Shown here: one piece after another, positions 18,778 through 27,838 of the stretch
How the letters are laid out: each line of letters opens with the position of its first letter
How positions within the stretch are numbered: the stretch's first letter is position 1
Assembly (NCBI RefSeq): GCF_013364275.1
Contig: NZ_CP054932.1
Span: 7,130,001 to 7,194,000 of the forward strand
Reading direction: 5' to 3'
DNA: 64,000 bases
Source of the DNA: Actinomadura sp. NAK00032
Lineage (GTDB): Bacteria > Actinomycetota > Actinomycetes > Streptosporangiales > Streptosporangiaceae
The notes under the pieces: generated by a model
Databases searched by the model: none
What the model saw: the letters and a program-made list of their open reading frames with translations, nothing else
Told to the model about the DNA's origin: nothing
Translations under genes and position numbers: made by a program

Positions 18778-19734
18778 TCAGCGGGCGGGCAGGTAGCCGT
18801 TCGTCCAGCGGGCCAGCTCCTCGAACACCCGGGTCCGGGCGGGCTCGGCGGACAGCACCAGGTCGTGCAGGCCGCCGTCGATCCGGACGAGCGTGACGTG
18901 CCGCCCGATCCGGGGCGCGTACCGGGCCATGTGCTCGACGTCCAGCACGGCGTCGGCGGCCGTCACGTCCAGCACCCTGCGGGACGGGCGGACGCTCCGC
19001 GTCGAGGCCATGACCAGCACCGGCACGTCCACGTCCAGGCCCCGGTGCAGGCGCAACTGCCCGCGCCGGACGGCCGCCAGCCACGCCGCCCGCACCGGGA
19101 ACCCGACCAGCGGCTTCCAGGCGAGGTCGAACTCCCACTCGCCGTCGTGCTCGCGGTGGATGCTGCGCGGGTACCGGTCGGACACGCCCGCCGGCAGCTT
19201 CGCCTTCGGGAACCGGGACCGCAGCGCCCGCGCCAGCCCCGCACCGGCCTTGCGCAGCACCAGCGGCTCGGCGAGGTCGAAGAACGGGCTGTTGAGGAAC
19301 AGGCCGTCCACCAGGCCCTTCCCCGCCACCCGGTCGGCCCACAGCGCGGCGATCAGCCCGCCGGTGGAGTGGCCGTTCAGCAGCAGCGCGTCGTGGCCGT
19401 CCACGTCCCGGATGATCCGGACGGCCTCGCCGATCTCCGGGAAGTAGTCCGAGAGGCTCTCGATGTAGTTCGGCGTCTGGTGCGGGCGCAGCGAGCGCCC
19501 GTACTTGCGCAGGTCGAGCGCGTAGAAGTCGAAGCCGAGGTCCAGGTAGAAGTCGGCCAGGTGCTTCTGGAAGAAGTAGTCGACGAACCCGTGCAGGTAC
19601 AGCACCGCCCGGCGGGACGGGTCGGTGCCGCGCCGCCGCACCAGCGTCGCGACCACCTCGCCCTCGGCGTCCCGGCCCATCGGCAGCTCGATCGCCTCGT
19701 AGCCGGGGCCGAGCACGTCGTCCGTCACGTCCAC
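18778..19734 (-). CDS. Alpha/beta hydrolase, monoacylglycerol-lipase/S33 type
   Basis: The 318-residue protein has the oxyanion strand AVLYLHGF and the nucleophile elbow GHSTGG (Ser in LLLNGHSTGGLIAALWA). A catalytic His lies near RIDGGLHDLVL at the end. A lid region separates them (RFPKAKLPAGVSDRYP). Members hydrolyse acylglycerols or similar esters. It starts at GTG 19734 and is divergent from the third kinase, sitting between paralogous kinases, so it may be linked to the same membrane process. No signal peptide. Confidence 0.85.
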   Translation of the reverse strand: MDVTDDVLGPGYEAIELPMGRDAEGEVVATLVRRRGTDPSRRAVLYLHGFVDYFFQKHLADFYLDLGFDFYALDLRKYGRSLRPHQTPNYIESLSDYFPEIGEAVRIIRDVDGHDALLLNGHSTGGLIAALWADRVAGKGLVDGLFLNSPFFDLAEPLVLRKAGAGLARALRSRFPKAKLPAGVSDRYPRSIHREHDGEWEFDLAWKPLVGFPVRAAWLAAVRRGQLRLHRGLDVDVPVLVMASTRSVRPSRRVLDVTAADAVLDVEHMARYAPRIGRHVTLVRIDGGLHDLVLSAEPARTRVFEELARWTNGYLPAR

Positions 19735-19746
19735 GCTTTCCTCCCA

Positions 19747-19765
19747 AGACCCTTCCGCAGGGTCT
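19747..19765. promoter_or_regulatory. Inverted repeat in the hydrolase leader
   Basis: AGACCCT-TCCGC-AGGGTCT is a perfect 7-bp dyad just 13 bp upstream of the hydrolase GTG. It may be an operator or a leader hairpin affecting translation. It is also within the region that must hold the third kinase promoter. Confidence 0.35.
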
Positions 19766-19874
19766 CAGCGTACGGGCGGTCGCGGCCCGCGGCCCGCGGG
19801 CGGGAACGGATGCACCCCCCGCCAACGTCCGAAAGACTGAGTGCGCACACGCCATCGGCTTCCGGGAGACGTCC

Positions 19875-21665
19875 ATGCAGGCCCCCCTTCGCGACCGCGA
19901 CCCGCGCCGGCTCGGCCCGTACCGGCTGACCGCACGGCTCGGCCGGGGCGGCATGGGCACCGTCTTCCTCGGCGAGGACGCCGTCGGCCGGCGCGTCGCG
20001 GTCAAGGTCATCAACCCGGAACTGGCCGACGACGAGGCGTTCCACGACCGGTTCCGCCGCGAGGTGACGGCCGCGCGGCAGGTCAGGCGGTTCTGCACCG
20101 CCGCGGTGCTGGACGCCCGGCTCGACGGCGACCCGCTGTACGTGGTGACCGAGTACGTCGCCGGGCCGTCGCTCGACGAGGCCGTCCGGGCGGGCGGGCC
20201 GCTGCGCGGCGGCGACCTGGAGGCGCTCGCGGTCAACATCGCGACCGCGCTGAGCGCGATCCACGGCGCCGGGATCGTGCACCGCGACCTCAAGCCGTCC
20301 AACGTGCTGCTGTCCCCGACCGGGCCGCGCGTGATCGACTTCGGCATCGCGCGGGCGCTGGACGCGGGCGACGGGCCGACCAGAACCGGCCAGTTCATCG
20401 GCACTCCCGCCTACATCGCGCCGGAGTTGATGCACGGGCAGGAGATCACCCAGGCCGCCGACGTGTTCTCCTGGGGCTGCGTCGTCGCCTACGCGGGGAC
20501 GGGACGCGTCCCGTTCGCCGGCGAGACGCTCCCGGAGATCATCAACCGGGTGACGTCCGCCGACCCCGACCTGGACGGGCTCGACCCGGCGGTGCACGAC
20601 CTCGTGGCGCGCGCGCTGGCGAAGGACCCGTCCGAGCGTCCGACGGTCAAGCAGCTCATCCGGTCACTGACCGGCGAGGACGCGCCGGTCGAGGCGGCGC
20701 CGGTCGAAGCTGCGTTGCCTGAGGAGCCGCCGGCTGAGGAGGCGCCGGTCACGGTGCCGCTGCCTCCGGCTCCGGCTCCGCGGCCGACCGCGGTCGCCGC
20801 CGACCCGCCCACGCGTCCGGCCCCGACCCCGGCCGCGGCGCCGACCACCGTGCCGCCGTTCCAGGCCCCGCCGACGGGCCCGTCCGCGATGCCGGTCCCG
20901 CCGGGGGCGCCGCGCCCGTCCCGTCGCGGCGGGCACCGGCGCGCCGTCGGCCTGACGGCCGCCATCGCCATCGCCGGCCTGGTCGGCGTCTCCGGCTTCC
21001 TGGGCCTGCGCGGCCTGGCCGACGAGAACGGCGAGCCGGGCAGCGGCGACGGCACGGGATCCAGCGCGGTCGCCGCGAACTTCCGCAACGGGCCGCCCGA
21101 CGACGATGACAAGGTCTTCGACGACAACTTCAGCGAAGAGGACTCCGGCTGGAAGACGGCCGCCACCCCCACCTGGGACGCGTCCTACCGCGACCGCAGG
21201 TACGAGCTGCACGTCCTCCCCACGACGATGTCGACGGCCGTCGACGCGCCGGTGCGGGACGTGCCCAAGTCGCAGCTCATCGAGGTCAAGGTCGAGTCCG
21301 TCGAGGCCGGCGGCGAGGCGGGGGTGTACTGCCGCGGCCAGGCCGAGGGCTTCGCGTTCCTGATCCACCCGGAGAACGGCGTGGCCCGGATCGCCCGGCT
21401 CGGCACCGAGCGGATGCGGACGCTGGCGATCAACAAGGTCGACCTGCGCGACGGCACGAACCGCGTCCAGGCCGCCTGCGTCGAGGGCGACGGCGACACC
21501 GTCCACCTCGGGATGTGGGTGAACGGCCGGTCGGTGGCGTCGTCCATCGCCACTCCCGGCGCGGGCGATCCGCAGACCCCGAGCGGCCTCCTCCTCTACC
21601 GTCCCGAGAAGGCGACGGGATGGCCCGAGGCGGTCTTCGACGACTTCTCCCTCTGCTCGGTCTGA
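19875..21665 (+). CDS. Transmembrane Ser/Thr kinase with extracellular beta-sandwich domain
   Basis: The 596-residue protein is the third kinase of the cluster. The kinase spans residues 12-270 (LGRGGMGTVFLG, Asp138 in HRDLKPSNVLL, DFGIARA, YIAPEL). A long Pro/Ala/Glu linker is followed by one membrane helix (RRAVGLTAAIAIAGLVGVSG). The exterior domain (EEDSGWKTAATPTWDASYRDR, AGVYCRGQAEGFAFLI, HLGMWVNGRSVASSI) is the same fold as in the second kinase but divergent. ATG 19875 begins just before the kinase fold. Duplication from a common ancestor is clear; the ligands may have diverged. Confidence 0.9.
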   Translation: MQAPLRDRDPRRLGPYRLTARLGRGGMGTVFLGEDAVGRRVAVKVINPELADDEAFHDRFRREVTAARQVRRFCTAAVLDARLDGDPLYVVTEYVAGPSLDEAVRAGGPLRGGDLEALAVNIATALSAIHGAGIVHRDLKPSNVLLSPTGPRVIDFGIARALDAGDGPTRTGQFIGTPAYIAPELMHGQEITQAADVFSWGCVVAYAGTGRVPFAGETLPEIINRVTSADPDLDGLDPAVHDLVARALAKDPSERPTVKQLIRSLTGEDAPVEAAPVEAALPEEPPAEEAPVTVPLPPAPAPRPTAVAADPPTRPAPTPAAAPTTVPPFQAPPTGPSAMPVPPGAPRPSRRGGHRRAVGLTAAIAIAGLVGVSGFLGLRGLADENGEPGSGDGTGSSAVAANFRNGPPDDDDKVFDDNFSEEDSGWKTAATPTWDASYRDRRYELHVLPTTMSTAVDAPVRDVPKSQLIEVKVESVEAGGEAGVYCRGQAEGFAFLIHPENGVARIARLGTERMRTLAINKVDLRDGTNRVQAACVEGDGDTVHLGMWVNGRSVASSIATPGAGDPQTPSGLLLYRPEKATGWPEAVFDDFSLCSV

Positions 21666-21686
21666 GCCGGGGCGGGAGCGCCGGGG

Positions 21687-22325
21687 TCAGTCCTTGCGGC
21701 CGGTGGCGGCGACGGTCACGCCGAGGCCGATCATCATCAGCCCGCCGGTGCCGCCGATCGCGGCGAGGCGGCGCGGGGAGCTGGCGAACCACTCGCGGGC
21801 CGTCCCGGCGGCGATGCCCCACACGCTGTCGCAGAGCAGCGCGATGACCGCGAACACCGCGCCGAAGACCAGCATCTGCAGGGTGGCGTGGCCGTGCTCG
21901 CGCACGACGAACTGCGGCAGGACGGCGGCGAAGAACACCGTCGTCTTCGGGTTCGTGATGCCGACGATGAAGCCCTGCAGCAGGGCCCGGCCGCCCGTCC
22001 GGCCCGACTCGTCCGCGCCGATCGTCTCCTGCAGCGAGCGCCGGTGCCGGATGGCCTGCACCCCCAGGTAGACGATGTAGACCGCGCCCACGATCTTCAG
22101 CGCGGTGAACACCACCGCGGAACGCTCCACGATCGACCCGACGCCGACCGCGACGGCGGCGGTCAGCGCGAGCGCCGCGAGCACCCCGCCGACGACGCCC
22201 GCGAGCGCGGTGCGGCGCCCGTGCGCCAGCGCCCGGCCGACGACGAACAGCACGGACGGCCCGGGGATCACGATGATCGCCAGCGCCATGGCGGAGAACG
22301 CCAGCAGTTGATGCAACGAGACCAT
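21687..22325 (-). CDS. LysE/RhtB-family amino-acid or metabolite exporter
   Basis: The 212-residue protein has about six membrane segments and the LysE signature near the N terminus (AIIVIPGPSVLFVVGRALAHGRR). The later block LLQGFIVGITNPKTTVFFAAVLPQFV is equally typical. ATG 22325 matches the family start (MVSLHQLLAFSAM). The family exports amino acids or their derivatives across the plasma membrane by proton exchange. It is divergent from the glycosyltransferase and convergent with the third kinase. No substrate can be assigned. Confidence 0.9.
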   Translation of the reverse strand: MVSLHQLLAFSAMALAIIVIPGPSVLFVVGRALAHGRRTALAGVVGGVLAALALTAAVAVGVGSIVERSAVVFTALKIVGAVYIVYLGVQAIRHRRSLQETIGADESGRTGGRALLQGFIVGITNPKTTVFFAAVLPQFVVREHGHATLQMLVFGAVFAVIALLCDSVWGIAAGTAREWFASSPRRLAAIGGTGGLMMIGLGVTVAATGRKD

Positions 22326-22485
22326 GGAGCGCACATTACGGAGCACTCCCGACATCTCCCACCGATTTTCCGCTCCCCGCCTCGGCACCTCCGAGGGCTC
22401 CGGGACCCAGGACCCGTGGGCAGCGCATGCCCCGGTGACGTGCGGGCGGCGGTGTCCGGGGTCGGCCGGAACGAAGATCGTGACT

Positions 22486-22505
22486 TATGTCATATTCGCG
22501 ACATA
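22486..22505. promoter_or_regulatory. TATGTC-N8-GACATA dyad
   Basis: A perfect 6-bp dyad ends 10 bp upstream of the glycosyltransferase start, in the LysE/GT39 divergent region. It lies in a locally AT-rich stretch that probably holds the promoter, so it is a candidate operator. Confidence 0.35.
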
Positions 22506-22515
22506 GGTTTGGATC

Positions 22516-24048
22516 ATGACCGCCCCTGCCGCCGCGGCGCCGCGGCCCACCAGGCTCACGCCCGCCGCGCCGGCACCGGCCTGGCGGCCGGTCCTGCTGA
22601 TCGCCGGGGCGCTCGGGGTGCTCCTCCTCGTCCTCAGCACGCGGTACGGCCACCACCGCGACGAACTGTACTTCCGGGTCGCCGGACGGCATCTGGCCTG
22701 GGGCTATCCCGACCAGCCGGCGCTGCTGCCGCTGCTCGCCCGGGCGATCACGGCGGTGTTCGGCGACTCGCTCGTCGCGCTGCGGGCCCCGTCCGCCCTG
22801 TTCGCCGCGGCGGGCGTGGTGGTCGCCGCGCTCACCGCGCGGGAGATGGGCGGCGGACGGCGCGCGCAACTGCTGACGGCCGCGTCCTACGCGGTGTGCC
22901 CGTTCGCGGTCGCGGCCGGGCACCTGTTCTCCACGGCGACGCTCGACCTGCTGCTGTCCACGACGGTCGTGTGGCTGACCGTCCGCTGGGTGCGGACCCG
23001 CGACCAGCGGCTGCTGCTCGCCGCCGGCGCCGTGACGGCGCTGGCGCTGAACGTCAAGTACCTGGTCGTGTTCCTGCTCGCCGCGCTCGTCGCCGGGCTG
23101 CTGCTGTCGGGGCCGCGCGAGTTCCTGCGGCGCCCGATGCTCGCCGCCGGGGCCCTCGTCGCCGTCCTCGCGGCCGTCCCCGGGCTGGTGTGGCAGGCGC
23201 GGCACGGCTGGCCGCAACTGGAGATGGCGGACGCCATCGCCGACAAGGGCGACTTCGGCGGGCGGCCCGGGTTCATCCCGTTCCAGATCCTGCTGACCGG
23301 CGTGTTCCCGTCCTGGCTGTGGATCTACGGGCTGTGGCGGACGTACCGGTCCGCCGACCTGCGGCCCTACCGGTTCCTCGGGCACGCTTACCTGCTGCTG
23401 AACGTCGTGTTCCTGATCACCGCCGGCAAGCCGTACTACCTGAGCGGGCTGTGGGCCGCGCTCTGGGCGGCCGGCGCCGTGGAGATCGAGCGGAACGGCG
23501 CCCCGCGCGGCTTCGGCCGGCTCGCGTCCGCCCCCATGTACGCGGTCACCGCGATCACGACCGTGCTGCTGACGCTGCCCGTCTACCCGGTGAAGTGGCT
23601 GGCCGACACGCCGCAGCCCGCCGTCAACGCCGACTCGGCCGAGACGGTCGGCTGGCCCCGGTTCGCCGCGCAGGTCGCGGACGTCTACCGGTCGCTGCCG
23701 CCGACCGAGCGGTCCGCGGCCACGATCGTCGTCAGCAACTACGGCGAAGCCGGGGCACTCGACATGTACGGGCCCGGCCTCGGCCTGCCCCGCGCCTACA
23801 GCGGGCACAACGGCTACTGGTACTTCGGGCGTCCACCGGAGACCGGCGGCCCCACCATCGTCGTGGGGCCGGACAACGTCGCCGAGGGCGCCGGGCTGCG
23901 GCGGTTCTGGTCGGACGTCCGTCCCGTGGGGCGCGTCGACAACGGCGTCGGGCTCGACAACCAGGAACAGGACAAGCCGATCTGGGTCTGCCGCGGGCAG
24001 CGCGCCCCGTGGCCGCAGCTGTGGCCGGAGTTCAAGCAGCTGTCGTGA
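22516..24048 (+). CDS. GT39-type (ArnT/PMT-like) membrane glycosyltransferase
   Basis: The 510-residue protein has 10-12 membrane helices. The first periplasmic loop carries the acidic pair of GT39/GT-C enzymes in RYGHHRDELYFRVAGRHL, followed by YPDQPALLPLLAR. The C-terminal soluble part (about 380-510) includes RSAATIVVSNYGEAGAL. Such enzymes move a sugar from a polyprenyl-phosphate donor to a lipid or protein on the outer face of the membrane. The acceptor cannot be told. ATG 22516. It stands alone, facing a short convergent gene. Confidence 0.85.
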   Translation: MTAPAAAAPRPTRLTPAAPAPAWRPVLLIAGALGVLLLVLSTRYGHHRDELYFRVAGRHLAWGYPDQPALLPLLARAITAVFGDSLVALRAPSALFAAAGVVVAALTAREMGGGRRAQLLTAASYAVCPFAVAAGHLFSTATLDLLLSTTVVWLTVRWVRTRDQRLLLAAGAVTALALNVKYLVVFLLAALVAGLLLSGPREFLRRPMLAAGALVAVLAAVPGLVWQARHGWPQLEMADAIADKGDFGGRPGFIPFQILLTGVFPSWLWIYGLWRTYRSADLRPYRFLGHAYLLLNVVFLITAGKPYYLSGLWAALWAAGAVEIERNGAPRGFGRLASAPMYAVTAITTVLLTLPVYPVKWLADTPQPAVNADSAETVGWPRFAAQVADVYRSLPPTERSAATIVVSNYGEAGALDMYGPGLGLPRAYSGHNGYWYFGRPPETGGPTIVVGPDNVAEGAGLRRFWSDVRPVGRVDNGVGLDNQEQDKPIWVCRGQRAPWPQLWPEFKQLS

Positions 24049-24054
24049 CGGGCG

Positions 24055-24681
24055 TCAGCCGGACAGGACGTCCCAGACGCCGCCGCGCCGCACCATCAGG
24101 TTGTGGGTGAGCAGGCTCCCGGCGGGCACGTCCCAGCTCGGGTCGGCGTTGTCGCGGTCTTCCGCCCAGACCTGCGCGACCGCCCAGCGCAGCTTGTCGA
24201 CGCCGTCGGGATGGCCGGTACCGGACGCCACGAACACGTCCCGCGCGGGGACCGCCACGACCAGGTCGCCCTCCACGTCCTGCGCCAGCTTCTCCAGGAA
24301 CCCGTCGTCCAGCAGCAGGCCGGCCTCCAGGGTGCCGCGCCCGGCCGTCCCGCCGAGCGACACCGTCACCGCGCGCACGTCGGGGTACCAGCTGAGGCTC
24401 AGCTCCGGGCGCAGGTCGCGCAGGTTGATCACCGCGCGGCGGCGCAGCTCGTCCGGCCCCACCCCGAGCTCGGCGCAGTGCCGGCGCGCCACGTGCTCGT
24501 AGCGGCGGCCGGTGGGGGCGCCCTCGTCGGCGATCTCCAGCGCGTACGTGACGTACAGGTCACCGGCGAACGGGTCGCGGACCGGCTCCTCGTCCGCGGG
24601 CAGCGGGAACTCCAACTGGACCTCGGCCGGCACCCGCGCCTTCATGAGCGGGACGATCAGACTGGACCGCGGGTCGGACAC
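24055..24681 (-). CDS. DUF1444-like conserved protein
   Basis: The 208-residue soluble protein shows a pattern reminiscent of DUF1444/YtpQ proteins: INLRDLRPELSLSWYPDVRAV, then EGDLVVAVPARDVFVASGTG and a final SLLTHNLMVRRGGVWDVL. GTG 24681 follows AGGAGG at ideal spacing; the longer frame upstream is not coding-like. No catalytic residues are evident and no function is known. It is convergent with the glycosyltransferase (6 bp between stops). Confidence 0.7.
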   Translation of the reverse strand: MSDPRSSLIVPLMKARVPAEVQLEFPLPADEEPVRDPFAGDLYVTYALEIADEGAPTGRRYEHVARRHCAELGVGPDELRRRAVINLRDLRPELSLSWYPDVRAVTVSLGGTAGRGTLEAGLLLDDGFLEKLAQDVEGDLVVAVPARDVFVASGTGHPDGVDKLRWAVAQVWAEDRDNADPSWDVPAGSLLTHNLMVRRGGVWDVLSG

Positions 24682-24751
24682 GGGACGATCCTCCTGGTAC
24701 CTGTTGCGGCCTGAGTGGATCACCCTACCGCCGCTCCGGGACCGCCCGCGG

Positions 24752-26257
24752 TCAGCTCGGCCGGCCCGCGGGCGGCGCCCCGCCGGGCGGGACGACGGGC
24801 AGCCCCGCCGGGGCGCCCTTCTCGATGATCCGCCAGACGGCATCGGTGTCCAGGTGCTCTTCGACGAGGTCGCCGAGCGCGTCCAGGGTCGCCTCTCTCA
24901 AGGCCGCGAACGACACATCCGGGGCCGGGATGAAATCCCTTTCCGCATGGCGGGCCACGTCCTGGAGGAACGCCCTTCTGAACCCGTCGTTCTCCATGGC
25001 GCCGTGCCAGGTCGTCCCCCAGACCGCGCCGTTTCGGCAACCGTCCAGAAACGGCTCGCCCTGCGCCGTCACAACACCATGGTGGATTTCATAGGCGTGG
25101 ACGTCCTCACCGTAGGCTTGGCCAGTGGGCCGCCCGAGGATCTTCTCTTCCCCGAACTCGACCTTCGCCGGCAGCAGACCGAGCCCCCGCGCCGTTCCCC
25201 TCTGCGACTCCACGTGGTCGACGATCTCCTCGGCGAGCATCTGGTAGCCACCGCAGATGCCGAGCACAGGCCGCCCTTCCGCGGCCCGCCTGCGAACCTC
25301 GTCGGCCATTCCCCGGTCGCGCAGCCATTCGAGATCGCTCACCGTGGCCCTGGTACCCGGCAGGATGACGAGATCGGCCTCGACCAGATCACCGACGCTC
25401 GCCGCGTACCGGACGATGACGCCCGGCTCGCACGCCAGCGCGTCCAGGTCGGTGAAATTCGAGATGCGCGGGAACCTGACAACGGCGACCCGCAGCGTCT
25501 CTTTCCCGTACGGGCCCCTGGCATCGGGCCTCGGCGCGTCCAGCGCCAGCGTGTCCTCGGAATCGAGATACAGGCCCAGCTTCCACGGCAGTACACCCAG
25601 TGTCGGCCGCCCGGTGAGGGCCTTCAACTGCTCCAGCCCCGGCTTCAGCAACTCGTACGCACCGCGGAACTTGTTGATGACGAACCCGGCGACAAGAGCC
25701 TGGTCTTCGGGCTCCATCAGCGCGACCGTCCCGTACAAGGACGCGAAGACACCGCCCCGGTCGATATCGCCGACAATCACGACCGGCACCTCGGCCGCCC
25801 GCGCCAGCCCCATGTTGACGATGTCCCCGGCCCGCAGATTGATCTCGGCCGGGCTCCCCGCCCCTTCGCACACCACCACGTCGTATTCGGACCGCAACTC
25901 ATCAAGGCTCTCCAGCACCACACCTTTGAGCCATTCCTTGTGCTGCCCGTATTGCAGCGCGTCGACCTCCGCGACAGGCCGCCCCAGAACGACCACTTGG
26001 CTACGCCGATCGGTCCCGGGCTTCAGCAGTACCGGATTCATCACCGCCCGCGGCTCGACCCCCGCCGCCTGGGCCTGCATGTACTGCGCCCGCCCGATCT
26101 CCGCGCCATCGCTCGTCACCATCGAATTCAGCGACATGTTCTGGGCCTTGAACGGCGCGACCTTCACGCCCTGCCGCGCCAGCCACCGGCACAGCCCCGC
26201 CGTGACCACGCTCTTCCCCGCGTCGGACGTCGTCCCCGCCACCAGGATCGCGCTCAC
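24752..26257 (-). CDS. cobQ: Cobyric acid synthase (adenosylcobyrinate a,c-diamide amidotransferase)
   Basis: The 501-residue protein amidates four carboxylates of adenosylcobyrinic acid a,c-diamide, using glutamine and ATP, in B12 synthesis. The N-terminal DTBS-like ATPase begins SAILVAGTTSDAGKSVVTAG and contains FKAQNMSLNSMVT. The class I glutaminase domain has its Cys nucleophile in VLGICGGYQM and a His in the YEIHHGVV block. GTG 26257 overlaps the cobD stop by 4 bp. It belongs to a minus-strand operon with cobD downstream of the interrupted phosphotransferase gene. A 20-residue Gly/Pro-rich C-terminal tail is extra. Confidence 0.93.
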   Translation of the reverse strand: MSAILVAGTTSDAGKSVVTAGLCRWLARQGVKVAPFKAQNMSLNSMVTSDGAEIGRAQYMQAQAAGVEPRAVMNPVLLKPGTDRRSQVVVLGRPVAEVDALQYGQHKEWLKGVVLESLDELRSEYDVVVCEGAGSPAEINLRAGDIVNMGLARAAEVPVVIVGDIDRGGVFASLYGTVALMEPEDQALVAGFVINKFRGAYELLKPGLEQLKALTGRPTLGVLPWKLGLYLDSEDTLALDAPRPDARGPYGKETLRVAVVRFPRISNFTDLDALACEPGVIVRYAASVGDLVEADLVILPGTRATVSDLEWLRDRGMADEVRRRAAEGRPVLGICGGYQMLAEEIVDHVESQRGTARGLGLLPAKVEFGEEKILGRPTGQAYGEDVHAYEIHHGVVTAQGEPFLDGCRNGAVWGTTWHGAMENDGFRRAFLQDVARHAERDFIPAPDVSFAALREATLDALGDLVEEHLDTDAVWRIIEKGAPAGLPVVPPGGAPPAGRPS

Positions 26258-27159
26258 CGCAGCACCCCGATGGCCACCGCCGCGGCGAACGTCACCGCCG
26301 CCGAAAGCCGGACGGCCTTCCTGATGTCCTTCACTTCGGGCACCCCGCCGCCCCCCATCTCGGGCCGCCGTTCGACCCGGCCCCCATAGGCGTTGACACC
26401 GCCGAGCCGCACATCGAGCGCGCCCGCGAAAGCCGCTTCGACCCGTCCGGCATTGGGACTCGGGTGCTTCTTCCCGTCCCTCCTGAGCACCCGCCAGGCC
26501 CTCGGCCCGCCGCACGCCACGACCAATCCCGCGGTCACCCGAGCCGGCACCCAGTTGGCGGCATCGTCCAATCTCGCCGACGCCCACCCGAACCGCTCGT
26601 ACCTCGGACTCCGGTACCCGACCATCGCGTCCAGCGTGTTGACGGCCCGGTACATCAGCAGCCCCGGAATGCCCCCGACTGCTCCCCAGACCAGCGGAGC
26701 CACCGACGCGTCCGAGGTGTTCTCGGCGACCGACTCCACGACCGCCCTGCTCAACCCCTGCGCGTCCATCCCCTCGGGATCCCGCGCGCACAAATGAGAA
26801 AGCCGCGCCCTGGCCGCCTCCACATCGCCCCGCTCCAGAACACGGGCCATGACGAGCCCTTCACGTCCCAGTGACGTCCCGCCGAGTACGGCCCAAGTGA
26901 CCGCCGCGGTCGCGAGCCCATGCACCCCGAACCGCCGGCTCACCCGCTCCAGCACAACCCCGACGGCCCCCGCACCGCCCACGAGAACCCCGGTGTAGAC
27001 AACTCCACGCCACCGGGAATCCGCATAGAAAGAACCCTCAACGGCCGAAGCCACACGCCCGAACCCCGCAACCGGATGCCACCGCCTCGGATCCCCGAGA
27101 AAGGCGTCCAGCACGACACCGCCCACAAGCCCCTCAGCAGAGCCGCGCATCAAGTTCAT
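26254..27159 (-). CDS. cobD: Adenosylcobinamide-phosphate synthase CobD/CbiB
   Basis: The 301-residue membrane protein attaches aminopropanol (phosphate) to cobyric acid. It has the family signatures LDAFLGDPRRWHPVAGFGR at the N terminus, VVESVAENTSDASVAPLVW in the middle, and KKHPSPNAGRVEAAFAGAL near the end. ATG 27159 is used; ATG 27150 is an alternative. It overlaps the upstream phosphotransferase reading frame by 26 bp and cobQ by 4 bp, indicating one transcript in which an IS now sits upstream. Confidence 0.92.
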   Translation of the reverse strand: MNLMRGSAEGLVGGVVLDAFLGDPRRWHPVAGFGRVASAVEGSFYADSRWRGVVYTGVLVGGAGAVGVVLERVSRRFGVHGLATAAVTWAVLGGTSLGREGLVMARVLERGDVEAARARLSHLCARDPEGMDAQGLSRAVVESVAENTSDASVAPLVWGAVGGIPGLLMYRAVNTLDAMVGYRSPRYERFGWASARLDDAANWVPARVTAGLVVACGGPRAWRVLRRDGKKHPSPNAGRVEAAFAGALDVRLGGVNAYGGRVERRPEMGGGGVPEVKDIRKAVRLSAAVTFAAAVAIGVLR

Positions 27160-27780
27160 CCCAGTGCCTCTCCAGCCAGTCCTGCGCGCGCCTGATGCGC
27201 GGCCCGGCACCACCGTCCCAGATCCGCGCCCATCCCCCACCGCGCTGCGCCCTGGCCCGCATGGCCCGGTAGGAGCGCTCGAACCTCACCCGCGCCGTGG
27301 GCAGCACGTCCCGCCGCGACTCCCGCGCCAATCCGTAGGCGTCGCAGAAGACCTTGATCCGCCGCCCGACGTCGGCCCCGTACAGCAGGGCGTCCCGATC
27401 GGCCGGATCCTCGATCGGCCCCCAATGCCGCAATGCCGTGACGACATCGAACAACCGCGTAGTGGGCCGCGCCAGATCGAAATCGATCAGAGCCGCCGGC
27501 GCCCCGCCCCGGAAGACCACGTTCTCCGGCGTGACATCGCAATGCCCGACGATCTCGGGCTGCCCGTCCAGATTGGAGAGGTCCGCGTCCCACCCGGCGT
27601 CCGGCACACCGTAGGAGGCCACCGCGTCGTGGTAGCGCCGCAGCAGCCGCCCGACACCCCGCAGCGCGTCCTCCGAAACGACAGCGGCCGCAAGCGGCCG
27701 GTGCGGCACGTCACCGGGCACCCAGCTGAGCACCTCCCGCCCCCGCTCATCGACCCCCAGCACCCGCGGCGCCCCGTCGA
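27134..27780 (-). pseudogene. Phosphotransferase (APH family), C-terminal part cut by IS256 element
   Basis: The fragment contains the kinase-like catalytic loop HCDVTPENVVF and the metal site LIDFDLA of aminoglycoside/choline-type phosphotransferases, and ends DELDARLC. Its frame runs into the IS at 27781. Joining it to 29207-29348 restores a continuous frame of 262 residues (EAVGFDG-APRVLGVDERG), so the gene was intact before insertion. Residual expression from an internal start (LGVDERG...) would lack the N lobe and should be inactive. The end overlaps the cobD start. Confidence 0.92.
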
Positions 27781-27810
27781 GGTGACGTCCACTGGAGTGG
27801 TGTAAGAGTT
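27781..27810 (+). repeat. IS256 left terminal inverted repeat
   Basis: Begins GGTGACGTCCAC and contains GTGGTGTAAGAGTT. It is the mate of 29169-29198, and the target duplication CCCGTCGA abuts it outside. Confidence 0.88.
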
Positions 27811-27838
27811 GATCTTCGCGTGATCCTGTTTCTGCAGG

